Shown here piece by piece: positions 1-7,552 of a stretch of 64,000 nucleotides of DNA (positions within the stretch are counted from its first letter, which is position 1; the number at the start of each line of letters is the position of its first letter). The DNA comes from Clostridia bacterium (GTDB taxonomy: Bacteria; Bacillota; Clostridia; Oscillospirales; Ruminococcaceae), in NCBI GenBank assembly GCA_009929695.1, contig RZZW01000001.1, forward strand, positions 1 through 64,000. Reading direction: 5' to 3'. The notes under the pieces are model-generated. The model made no database searches. It was not told the origin of the DNA and worked only from the letters and a program-made list of their open reading frames with translations. A program made the translations under genes and the position numbers.

Positions 1-177
1 ACCTGCACAGGTTCAAAATACCATGTGCCGGACAATCCTTCTGCCGAATGGAATGAGGTTGTCATAGAGCAGAATGAACCGATGTATACGGTCATGGATA
101 TTACCGCAAATCAGATTACGCTGACTACTTATAATTATGAAGGAACAACGATTGATTCTTGTTCCATCGGGAGGTGA
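1..177 (+). CDS. C-terminal end of an unidentified protein (partial)
   Basis: Frame 1 is open from the window edge to a TGA at 175-177 (58 residues). The visible end is a beta-rich tail (motif MYTVMDITANQITLTTYNY), the kind found at the C-terminus of secreted multidomain or metallophosphoesterase-like proteins. That assignment is a weak impression from the pattern, not a family match. Its stop overlaps the ribosome site of the next gene, so the two are probably co-transcribed as part of the phage structural/lysis region. Confidence 0.6.
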   Translation, partial: TCTGSKYHVPDNPSAEWNEVVIEQNEPMYTVMDITANQITLTTYNYEGTTIDSCSIGR

Positions 178-182
178 TGCCT

Positions 183-1505
183 ATGGGATATATTGCGTTT
201 CCGCAGTCTTTTACAGGAAAGAAGATTGTTCGCATTCATGATGTGAATACTGAAATTACAGTGGGAGCAACGGGCAGCGGCTATGATGCGTGGTATCGAT
301 ACCCGGCTTCGTTTCTGATACCGGAGGGTGACCCGCAATTCAGCAAAGAAGGTAACACTGCTCTGGGTGCATACGGATATATGCTGAACTCCCGTACATG
401 GTCATATGATGTGGGTCTTGCGCTGTTGGTGTTTGCCACCTCTGGTGATTGGGACATCGTGGATGAAATGCTACACCGACTGATGTTAGACCAGAATACA
501 GACGGTAGTTGGAATTTCTCCTATGACATTTATATCGGGAAGTTATTTCACGATTATGTTCGTACCGGAGCAATGGGATGGGTTGTCTGGGGAATTTGTT
601 ATGCTTTGCTTACAAGAACTGACGGTAAAGATAAAACCGCTGAATGGATTGAGATGTTAGAAAAAGGAGGCAGTTGGCTGTTATCTCGCCAAGTAACCAA
701 TAAGGATGACCCTCGTTACGGTCTTCTCCGAGGCGGCTATGGTGTTTATGACAATGATTACAACTATACCGACGTGGAGATTGAGTGGTGTTCGGTAGAG
801 CATCAATGCTCCTCTCTGCAGGCATTGGAAGGTTGCGCCCTTGTGTTGAAAAAGAAGAAATACAAAGAGGCAGCGGAACTGGTTCGTGACCAGTTGTTCT
901 TAAAATGCTATGACTCTGAGAACGGCAGATTTTATCAAGGCATCAACGGCGGCAAACCGGATGAGGCATGGGCATTGGACTGCACAACTTGGGCAGGAAT
1001 GCTCATTTTTTCTGTAGTGCATTCAGATTGTGCTAAAACCTGCCTTGATACAGCCTGCGAGGTTTATCTTACCACGGATAAGAAAATCGTCATGAGTTCC
1101 GAAACGGACTATTACAACATGACCTATTCATCCAATGGCACTTTTTCAGGTTTCAAGCCTTACAGTGACAGAACAGCTGATTATGCAGGTGCACCGGACA
1201 TTGTGTGGACAGAGGGTACGTTGGGATATGCTGCACTTGCTCTTATGTTAGGTCGCGCAGATGAGGCAAAGTTCTATGTGGATGAGTGTATTCGCCTGCA
1301 GGAATGCAACGGCAGTTCCGGAGGAGTGATATATACCACTGCCACCTATGGTACACTTCCGTGGGAGTTTCATGTTTGGGAGAGTGTTGTATCTTCTGCG
1401 TGGCTCTATCTTATTATCAATAACCCTGATGTGCTGTTTCCAAGAACGCTCAGACAGGTTTATTACATGGCCAAAATCACAAATATTGAGGATGAACAGC
1501 CTTAA
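183..1505 (+). CDS. Helical-barrel (six-hairpin-like) protein of the phage tail/lysis region
   Basis: 440 residues. The start at 183 is preferred over 159 or 177 because GGGAGG at 169-174 lies 8 bases upstream of it. The protein consists of repeated aromatic-rich helical hairpins with motifs such as DGSWNFSYD, EWCSVEHQCSSLQALEG and DCTTWAG. These resemble (alpha/alpha)6-barrel proteins, a fold shared by many glycoside hydrolases and lyases. No signal peptide is visible. Its place just upstream of holin and endolysin suggests a phage tail-associated carbohydrate-active or receptor-binding role. This is inference: I do not recognise the family or its catalytic residues. Confidence 0.65.
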   Translation: MGYIAFPQSFTGKKIVRIHDVNTEITVGATGSGYDAWYRYPASFLIPEGDPQFSKEGNTALGAYGYMLNSRTWSYDVGLALLVFATSGDWDIVDEMLHRLMLDQNTDGSWNFSYDIYIGKLFHDYVRTGAMGWVVWGICYALLTRTDGKDKTAEWIEMLEKGGSWLLSRQVTNKDDPRYGLLRGGYGVYDNDYNYTDVEIEWCSVEHQCSSLQALEGCALVLKKKKYKEAAELVRDQLFLKCYDSENGRFYQGINGGKPDEAWALDCTTWAGMLIFSVVHSDCAKTCLDTACEVYLTTDKKIVMSSETDYYNMTYSSNGTFSGFKPYSDRTADYAGAPDIVWTEGTLGYAALALMLGRADEAKFYVDECIRLQECNGSSGGVIYTTATYGTLPWEFHVWESVVSSAWLYLIINNPDVLFPRTLRQVYYMAKITNIEDEQP

Positions 1506-1583
1506 ATACTTTATCAACAGATGGTTGTCCGATTGAGCAGCCATTTTGTTTTTCAAAAATTTATGAAAGCGAGGATTTTCACT

Positions 1584-2006
1584 ATGAAAGAATTCTGGAC
1601 AACCATTCAGTTCGTCTTTGCAGGCATTGGCGGCTGGCTCGGCTACTTCTTGGGAGGCTGTGACGGACTTCTGTACGCACTGCTTGCCTTTGTAGTGGTG
1701 GATTATCTCACCGGCGTTATGTGCGCCATCGTGGACAAGAACCTGTCCAGCTCTGTCGGCTTCAAAGGCATCTGCCGCAAGGTTCTGATTTTCACTCTTG
1801 TGGGCATTGCCAACATCATCGATGTGGAAGTGGTCGGCACCGGTTCCGTTTTGAGAACCGCAGTCATTTTCTTCTACCTTTCCAATGAAGGTGTATCCCT
1901 TCTGGAGAATGCGGCCCACCTTGGCCTACCTATCCCGGAAAAGTTGAAGGACATCTTGGAGCAGCTCCATGACCGAGCTGAAAACACAGAAAGCGAGGAC
2001 AAATAA
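1584..2006 (+). CDS. Phage holin (holin_4 / toxin-secretion type)
   Basis: 140 residues from the ATG at 1584, which has GCGAGG upstream; this is the usual length for the family. The N-terminal half has three hydrophobic segments (roughly residues 5-22, 25-45 and 70-110). The family-typical stretch VVVDYLTGVMCAI is followed by a GFKGICRKV segment. The tail is charged (HDRAENTESEDK). Holins of this type permeabilise the inner membrane to release endolysin, and the amidase gene starts two bases after this stop. Confidence 0.92.
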   Translation: MKEFWTTIQFVFAGIGGWLGYFLGGCDGLLYALLAFVVVDYLTGVMCAIVDKNLSSSVGFKGICRKVLIFTLVGIANIIDVEVVGTGSVLRTAVIFFYLSNEGVSLLENAAHLGLPIPEKLKDILEQLHDRAENTESEDK

Positions 2007-2007
2007 T

Positions 2008-3015
2008 ATGAAATTGGTTGAATCGATTTTGACAAAGAACCCGTGCTATACTGCCGGGAAGAAAATCACGGTAAAGGGTCTGATGCTCCACTCCGTTGGC
2101 TGTCCTCAGCCCAGCGCTGCGGTTTTCATTAAGAACTGGAACAGCGAAAGCTACGACCGTGCCTGCGTCCACGGTTTCATCGATGGCAACGACGGTACCG
2201 TATACCAGACCTTGCCTTGGAACCATCGTGGCTGGCATGGCGGCGGCAGCTCCAACAACACCCATATCGGCGTGGAAATGTGTGAGCCTGCTTGCATCAA
2301 GTACACCGGCGGTGCCACCTTTACCTGCTCCGATACGGCAACTGCAAAGGCTGTGGCCAAACGTACCTATGAGGCAGCTGTGGAGCTGTTTGCGTATCTT
2401 TGTAAGGAATATAACCTTGACCCGACCGCTGATGGCGTGATTGTGAGCCATGCGGAAGGTTACAAGCGTGGTATCGCGAGCAATCATGGTGACCCGGAAC
2501 ATCTCTGGAAACAGCTGGGAATGGGCTATACGATGGACAGCTTCCGCAAGGCAGTCAAGGCCGCTATGGGAATCGAGACTGCGCAGCCGGAAAGCGACAC
2601 TGTCAGCTATCCTGAAAAGCTGACCTCTGGTTATTACCGTGTGCGTAAAACATGGAAGGACAGCAAGTCCCAGCTGGGTGCTTACCGTGTTCTGGCCAAT
2701 GCCAAAGCAAAGGCCGATGAAAACACGGGTTATTCCGTTTTCGATAATGACGGGAATGTGGTCTACGCTCCTTCTGCTGCCAAGACGGAAACCAAAACCG
2801 AGACTGCTTCTTTTGAACCTTACCGTGTCCGCATCAGCATCGCCAATCTGAACATCCGTAAAGGTCCCGGCACCAACTACATCAAAACTGGTCAGTTCAC
2901 CGGTGTTGGTGTATTTACCATCGTAGCGGAGTCGGATGGTGAAGGCGCTACCAAATGGGGCAAGCTGAAATCCGGCGCTGGCTGGATCTCCCTTGACTAC
3001 GCAAAAATCATATAA
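2008..3015 (+). CDS. N-acetylmuramoyl-L-alanine amidase endolysin with SH3 domain
   Basis: 335 residues from the ATG at 2008, with GCGAGG upstream and the holin stop just before it. An amidase_2 domain covers residues about 18-175. Zinc-ligand candidates are His28 (GLMLHSVG), His148 (VSHAEGY) and the H-x-D segment at 160-162; the HIGVEMCEP strand is also typical. A short middle domain (about 195-250, YYRVRKTW...YSVFDNDG) looks like a cell-wall-binding or SPOR-like repeat, and a bacterial SH3 domain (about 272-335, LNIRKGPGTNY) completes the protein. It cleaves the amide between MurNAc and the stem peptide to lyse the host, acting after holin pore formation. Confidence 0.95.
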   Translation: MKLVESILTKNPCYTAGKKITVKGLMLHSVGCPQPSAAVFIKNWNSESYDRACVHGFIDGNDGTVYQTLPWNHRGWHGGGSSNNTHIGVEMCEPACIKYTGGATFTCSDTATAKAVAKRTYEAAVELFAYLCKEYNLDPTADGVIVSHAEGYKRGIASNHGDPEHLWKQLGMGYTMDSFRKAVKAAMGIETAQPESDTVSYPEKLTSGYYRVRKTWKDSKSQLGAYRVLANAKAKADENTGYSVFDNDGNVVYAPSAAKTETKTETASFEPYRVRISIANLNIRKGPGTNYIKTGQFTGVGVFTIVAESDGEGATKWGKLKSGAGWISLDYAKII

Positions 3016-3144
3016 GTTCGTTCAGGGTCTGTTGGATTTCTTCCGGCAGGCCCTGTTTTTTTATGCGTAAGTTCGTCAAAACGGCTCTCCCATCTCCAAA
3101 AGGGAGTGAGGATAACCCTTTGGGCCTCAGAAATGGAGGTCGCT

Positions 3145-3567
3145 ATGACAAACGAACAGAAACAGCAAATCATAAAATTACGACAGGACGGATACGGGTA
3201 CGCCACCATCGCTTCCTCTCTGGGCCTGACGAAAAACCAAGTGTCCGCCTTCTGCCGCAGAAGCAATCTGACCGGCACCAGAGCGGCTGTGCATATAGAA
3301 GAAAAACCGGAACCGAACTGCTGCCGCAATTGTGGCAAACCTCTGACGCAGACACCGGGCCGCAAGCCTGTGAAGTTCTGCTCCGATGCCTGCCGCACTC
3401 ACTGGTGGAACACCCATCTGGACAAGGTCAACCGTAAAGCCTTTTATTCCTTCACCTGCGCCTGCTGCGGGAAGCCATTCACGGCCTACGGAAATAACCA
3501 CAGAAAATACTGCTCTCACGACTGCTACATTGCTGACCGTTCCAAAGGTGGTGAACGCCATGACTGA
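3145..3567 (+). CDS. HTH plus zinc-finger protein preceding the recombinases
   Basis: 140 residues from the ATG at 3145, preceded by GGAGG at 3135-3139. An N-terminal helix-turn-helix (IIKLRQDGYGYATIASSLG, then TKNQVSAFCRRSN) is followed by two zinc-binding clusters. The first is CCRNCGKPL...CSDACRTHWW; the second is CACCGKPF...KYCSHDCY. Proteins of this plan often stand in front of large serine recombinases in clostridial prophages and elements, where they probably bind DNA. Whether it acts as regulator or directionality factor is unknown. Its 3' end overlaps the next gene by 8 bases. Confidence 0.8.
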   Translation: MTNEQKQQIIKLRQDGYGYATIASSLGLTKNQVSAFCRRSNLTGTRAAVHIEEKPEPNCCRNCGKPLTQTPGRKPVKFCSDACRTHWWNTHLDKVNRKAFYSFTCACCGKPFTAYGNNHRKYCSHDCYIADRSKGGERHD

Positions 3568-3730
3568 GGAACAGTTCGAGCGTGAAAAGCTCTATCAGGC
3601 CAGCATGAATCTCTTCAAAAGTATGCTGGAAAAGGGCCTCATCACCGAGGAGCAATACGCCATAATTGATACAAAAATGCTGGAAAAATACAGGCCATTA
3701 TTGGGTACATTATTCGCAGAAATAACTTGA
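3560..3730 (+). CDS. Small SHOCT-like protein
   Basis: 56 residues starting at the ATG at 3560, inside the end of the preceding gene, which indicates translational coupling. The segment LFKSMLEKGLITEEQYAII followed by DTKMLEKYRP matches the SHOCT pattern, a short two-helix oligomerisation module. Its position between the HTH/zinc protein and the first recombinase is typical for this recombinase module. The biochemical role is unknown. Confidence 0.8.
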   Translation: MTEEQFEREKLYQASMNLFKSMLEKGLITEEQYAIIDTKMLEKYRPLLGTLFAEIT

Positions 3731-3779
3731 TAATAGTCGCTTTTAGAGTGATATATAGTAGCGGAAAGGAGCTGATTTT

Positions 3780-5576
3780 ATGCGAAAAATCAACAAAATC
3801 GAGCCATTGATGCCTGCGCTGCCGACCCGCAAGAAGGTCGCCGCTTACGCCAGAGTTTCAATGGAAAGTGAGCGCCTCCAGCACTCTTTATCAGCTCAGG
3901 TCAGCTACTACAGCGAACTGATCCAGAGCAACCCGGAATGGGAATATGCCGGTGTGTACGCTGACGATGGCATAACAGGCACTAAGACAAACAGAGAAGA
4001 ATTTCAGCGACTGCTTGCTGACTGCGAGGCCGGGAAAATCGACATTATTCTTACCAAGTCCATCTCTCGCTTCGCCAGAAATACAGTAGACCTTCTGGAA
4101 ACCGTCCGCCACTTAAAGGAGCTGGGCATTGAGGTCCGTTTTGAAAAAGAGCGCATCAATTCCTTGTCTGGCGATGGCGAGGTCATGCTGACGCTGCTGG
4201 CCTCTTTTGCACAGGAAGAAATCATCAGCCTAAGCAACAATGTAAAATGGGGAACCAGAAAACGCATGGAGCAAGGCATCCCCAACGGCCACTTCCGAAT
4301 TTACGGTTACCGTTGGGAAGGCGACCAGCTGGTCATTGTCCCGGAGGAAGCCGCCATTGTACGCCGCATCTTCCAGAACTTCCTCGATGGCAAGTCCCGC
4401 CTTGAGACCGAGCGTGAATTTGCCGCCGAAGGCATCACCACCAGAGACGGATGCCGCTGGGTGGATTCCAATATCAAGGTCATTCTTACCAACATCACCT
4501 ACACCGGGAACCTTCTGCTGCAGAAGGAATACATCGAGGACCCGCTGACCAAAAAGCGAAAAAAGAACCGTGGCGAGCTGCCGCAGTTCTATGTTGAGGA
4601 TACCCACGAAGCCATCATCGACAAGGAAACCTTCGATTATGTGCAGGCTGAAATGGCAAGACGCAAGGAGCTGGGCGCTTTCGCAAACAAATCACTGAAC
4701 ATTACCTGCTTTACCAGTAAGCTCAAATGCAGCCGCTGCGGATGCAGTTATGTACGCAATCAGAGAGCCAACCGCACCAAGCACACTTCTACCTACGATG
4801 ACACGATTGTGGTTTGGGGATGCGGCACACAGAAGAAAAAAGGTGGCCGCTGCTCCAACAAGGACATCCCGGAGCGTGTGCTGCGAGAAGCCTGCGCTGC
4901 GGCACTGGACCTTGAAGATTTCGACGAGGATATTTTCCTTGAGCGAGTGGACACCATTCAGGTGCTGGACGGTCAGGTTCTGGAGTTTCATTTCTACGAC
5001 GGTACCGTTTCCCAGATTGAATGGGTATCCACAGCCAAAAAGGACTGCTGGACGGAGGAACACAAAGACCGCCAGCGTGAGTGGATGCGCAACTATATGG
5101 CCAATGGCACGGACGGTCGCTACTCGGAATTTACTACCAGAATCCGCTGTGAACATTGCGGCAGCACCTTCCGTAGGAACACGCAGCCAAGCAAGTCAGC
5201 CAACGGCGGCAAGATGCATTATTGGCGCTGCCCGACTTCCGGCGACTGCGTTACCACCGGCATTCGTGAAGACAGGCTCAAGGAGCTGACTGCGTCGGTG
5301 ATGGGCCTTGCCGAACATGATGCGGAAGCCTTCAAAGAACAAATCGAGTGCATTTCGGTCGCAGCCGGTATGATGCTGACCTTCCACTTCTTCGATGGCC
5401 GGGAAGAAAGCGTTCAGTACAACACCAAGCGCCAAGGTACAGCGTGGACACCGGAGCGCAGGGAGAAATTCAAATCTTCCATGCAAGGCAAATACACCGA
5501 GGAGCGCAGACAGGCCATGAGCGAAAATATGAAAAGGATAAGGAGTGAGAAACATTGGTCGTCCAAAAGAAAGTAA
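3780..5576 (+). CDS. Large serine recombinase 1
   Basis: 598 residues, ATG with AAAGGAG upstream. The resolvase catalytic domain covers residues about 18-160: nucleophile Ser27 in YARVS, TKSISRFARN at 92-101, and the long helix E. A recombinase domain follows (about 165-300: YGYRWEG, EAAIVRRIF, ILTNITYTG). A zinc ribbon uses Cys317/Cys320 and Cys348/Cys358. After it come a FHFYDG segment (403-408) and a WTEE segment; ribbon and segment recur at 457-490 and 535-558, an internal duplication. The enzyme would join attP and attB for prophage integration and excision. The gene overlaps the second recombinase by 22 bases, so the two are likely made together. Confidence 0.95.
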   Translation: MRKINKIEPLMPALPTRKKVAAYARVSMESERLQHSLSAQVSYYSELIQSNPEWEYAGVYADDGITGTKTNREEFQRLLADCEAGKIDIILTKSISRFARNTVDLLETVRHLKELGIEVRFEKERINSLSGDGEVMLTLLASFAQEEIISLSNNVKWGTRKRMEQGIPNGHFRIYGYRWEGDQLVIVPEEAAIVRRIFQNFLDGKSRLETEREFAAEGITTRDGCRWVDSNIKVILTNITYTGNLLLQKEYIEDPLTKKRKKNRGELPQFYVEDTHEAIIDKETFDYVQAEMARRKELGAFANKSLNITCFTSKLKCSRCGCSYVRNQRANRTKHTSTYDDTIVVWGCGTQKKKGGRCSNKDIPERVLREACAAALDLEDFDEDIFLERVDTIQVLDGQVLEFHFYDGTVSQIEWVSTAKKDCWTEEHKDRQREWMRNYMANGTDGRYSEFTTRIRCEHCGSTFRRNTQPSKSANGGKMHYWRCPTSGDCVTTGIREDRLKELTASVMGLAEHDAEAFKEQIECISVAAGMMLTFHFFDGREESVQYNTKRQGTAWTPERREKFKSSMQGKYTEERRQAMSENMKRIRSEKHWSSKRK

Positions 5577-7138
5577 CCACAATACCGGCGACGCTGACCA
5601 GATTTACAGCAACGCCAATCAACCAGCAGAAAAAGCGCCGTGTGGCCGGATACGCCCGTGTTTCCACCGACCACGATGACCAGTTCACCAGCTACGCTGC
5701 GCAGGTCGATTATTACACCAACTACATCAAGGGCCGTGACGATTGGGAGTTTGTGGAGGTCTACACTGACGAGGGCATAACAGGCACCAGCACCAAGCAT
5801 CGTGAAGGCTTCAAGCGAATGGTCGCCGACGCTCTGGACGGAAAGATTGACCTGATTGTTACTAAGTCAGTCAGCCGATTTGCCCGTAACACCGTCGACA
5901 GCCTGACCACCATTCGCCAGCTCAAGGAAAAAGGCATCGAGGTTTATTTCGAGAAAGAAAACATCTGGACCTTCGATGGCAAGGGCGAATTGCTGCTAAC
6001 CATCATGTCCTCGTTGGCGCAGGAAGAAAGCCGCAGCATTTCCGAGAACTGCACTTGGGGCCAGAGAAAGCGCTTTGCAGACGGTAAGGTCACGGTTCCA
6101 TTCAACCGCTTCCTCGGTTACGACCGTGGCCCGGACGGAAATCTGGTAGTCAACCCGGAGCAGGCAGTTATCGTGCAGCGCATTTACGCCATGTTCCTGC
6201 AAGGCATGAGCTACCACGGCATCGCCAAGCAACTGACCGTCGACGGAATTCCTACCCCCGGCGGCAAGGATAAATGGAGCATTTCCACTATCCGCAGCAT
6301 TCTCAGCAACGAGAAGTACAAAGGCGATGCACTTCTGCAGAAGTCCTACACCGTGGATTTCCTGACCAAAAAGACTAAGGTCAACGAGGGCGAAATCCCG
6401 CAATACTACGTAGAGGAAAACCACGAAGCCATTATTTCACCGGATGTTTTCGCAATGGTCCAGCGTGAAATGACAAAGCGTGGCCGTGGCAAGAATTATC
6501 ACAGCAGCGTACACGCATTCTCCTCGCAAATCCGCTGCGGTCAGTGCGGATGCTGGTACGGCTCAAAGGTCTGGCACTCCAACAGCAAATACCGCAAGAC
6601 CGTCTGGCAATGCAATCACAAATTCGATAACGACGAGCATTGCACCACGCCGCACCTGACGGATGAGGACATCCAGAATGCTTTCCTGTCAGCGGCAAAC
6701 AAGCTGCTGGCCACCAAAGACGAGGTCATCGCCAATGGCCACGAGATGGTGGAACTGCTCTTTGACACTTCCGAGCTGGAAACGGAACAGGCCACCTTGC
6801 TGGAAGAAACGCAGCTGATTTCGGATATGGTACAGCAGAGCATTTACGAGAATGCCCATGTTGCCCTCGACCAAGCGGAATACCAGAAACGCTATGACAG
6901 CCTGACGCACCGATTCGATACTGCAAAGGAGCGCTTGGAGACGGTCATGGCCAAGCTCCAGCAGATGCAGCTGCAACGAGCCGACATTGAAGCCTTCCTC
7001 CAGTCCTTTAAGAAGCTGCCGGGCACACTCACCGAGTTTAGCGCTGAAAACTGGCATGCGCTGGTGGATTACGCCACTGTCTACAGCGCAGACGATATCC
7101 GCATCACCTTCAAACACGGTCAGGAAATAAAGGCATAA
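5555..7138 (+). CDS. Large serine recombinase 2
   Basis: 527 residues, starting at TTG 5555 with AAGGAG about 10 bases upstream, inside the end of recombinase 1. The catalytic Ser37 is in YARVSTDHD. TKSVSRFARN, the recombinase domain (about 165-300) and the zinc ribbon (IRCGQCGCW...WQCNHKF) follow. A coiled-coil segment (about 415-490, LETEQATLLEETQLISDM) is present, as in phiC31/TP901-type integrases. This is the more canonical of the pair. Which of the two does the strand exchange at hsdM cannot be told from sequence; two-recombinase modules may share the work. Confidence 0.95.
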   Translation: MVVQKKVTTIPATLTRFTATPINQQKKRRVAGYARVSTDHDDQFTSYAAQVDYYTNYIKGRDDWEFVEVYTDEGITGTSTKHREGFKRMVADALDGKIDLIVTKSVSRFARNTVDSLTTIRQLKEKGIEVYFEKENIWTFDGKGELLLTIMSSLAQEESRSISENCTWGQRKRFADGKVTVPFNRFLGYDRGPDGNLVVNPEQAVIVQRIYAMFLQGMSYHGIAKQLTVDGIPTPGGKDKWSISTIRSILSNEKYKGDALLQKSYTVDFLTKKTKVNEGEIPQYYVEENHEAIISPDVFAMVQREMTKRGRGKNYHSSVHAFSSQIRCGQCGCWYGSKVWHSNSKYRKTVWQCNHKFDNDEHCTTPHLTDEDIQNAFLSAANKLLATKDEVIANGHEMVELLFDTSELETEQATLLEETQLISDMVQQSIYENAHVALDQAEYQKRYDSLTHRFDTAKERLETVMAKLQQMQLQRADIEAFLQSFKKLPGTLTEFSAENWHALVDYATVYSADDIRITFKHGQEIKA

Positions 7139-7155
7139 CCCCATAGACGCAGAAA

Positions 7156-7198
7156 CGCCTCACCACTGGATTTGATTCCGGCAGTGAGGCGCTTTTTT
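7156..7198 (+). terminator. Rho-independent terminator after the recombinases
   Basis: CGCCTCAC at 7156-7163 pairs with GTGAGGCG at 7185-7192 and is followed by a T run at 7193-7198. It lies 18 bases past the stop of recombinase 2. Confidence 0.9.
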
Positions 7199-7252
7199 CA
7201 TATAAAAAAGGCACATAATCCGAAGACTGCATGCCCTGACGTCTGGGAAGGA

Positions 7253-7420
7253 TTAGCAGTCGCCAGTTACGGCAACTGCATATTCCTTGCAAGCATCAAT
7301 CGCATGGATTGACACCTCTTTAGCATCTGCAGCGTCCATCTTCACAGCGAAGATGATGCCCACAGCTGCTGCGCCAAGGGCAACAGCAAACTTCCAGTCA
7401 AGAACAACTGTATAGTTCAT
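7253..7420 (-). CDS. Small single-span membrane peptide next to the recombinases
   Basis: 55 residues. The ATG at 7420 is chosen because AAAGGAGG stands 8 bases upstream; the next upstream start has none. Residues 8-27 (DWKFAVALGAAAVGIIFAVK) form one membrane helix. The tail is polar with two cysteines (Cys46, Cys55). It lies head-to-head with the recombinase operon terminator. I have the impression that similar peptides accompany serine recombinase modules in clostridial prophages, but no function is known. Toxin-like, regulatory or directionality roles are all open. Confidence 0.7.
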   Translation of the reverse strand: MNYTVVLDWKFAVALGAAAVGIIFAVKMDAADAKEVSIHAIDACKEYAVAVTGDC

Positions 7421-7552
7421 AGAGCTACCTCCTTTCCGGAACTTACGTCCCAAGACTCAAAATGGTAGCCTATGTTGCCCAACGTCGCTAAATATTTTAT
7501 CACATTTTCCCTGAAATTTCAATTCGCATAATGCCTAAAGAGCTTCCGAACC

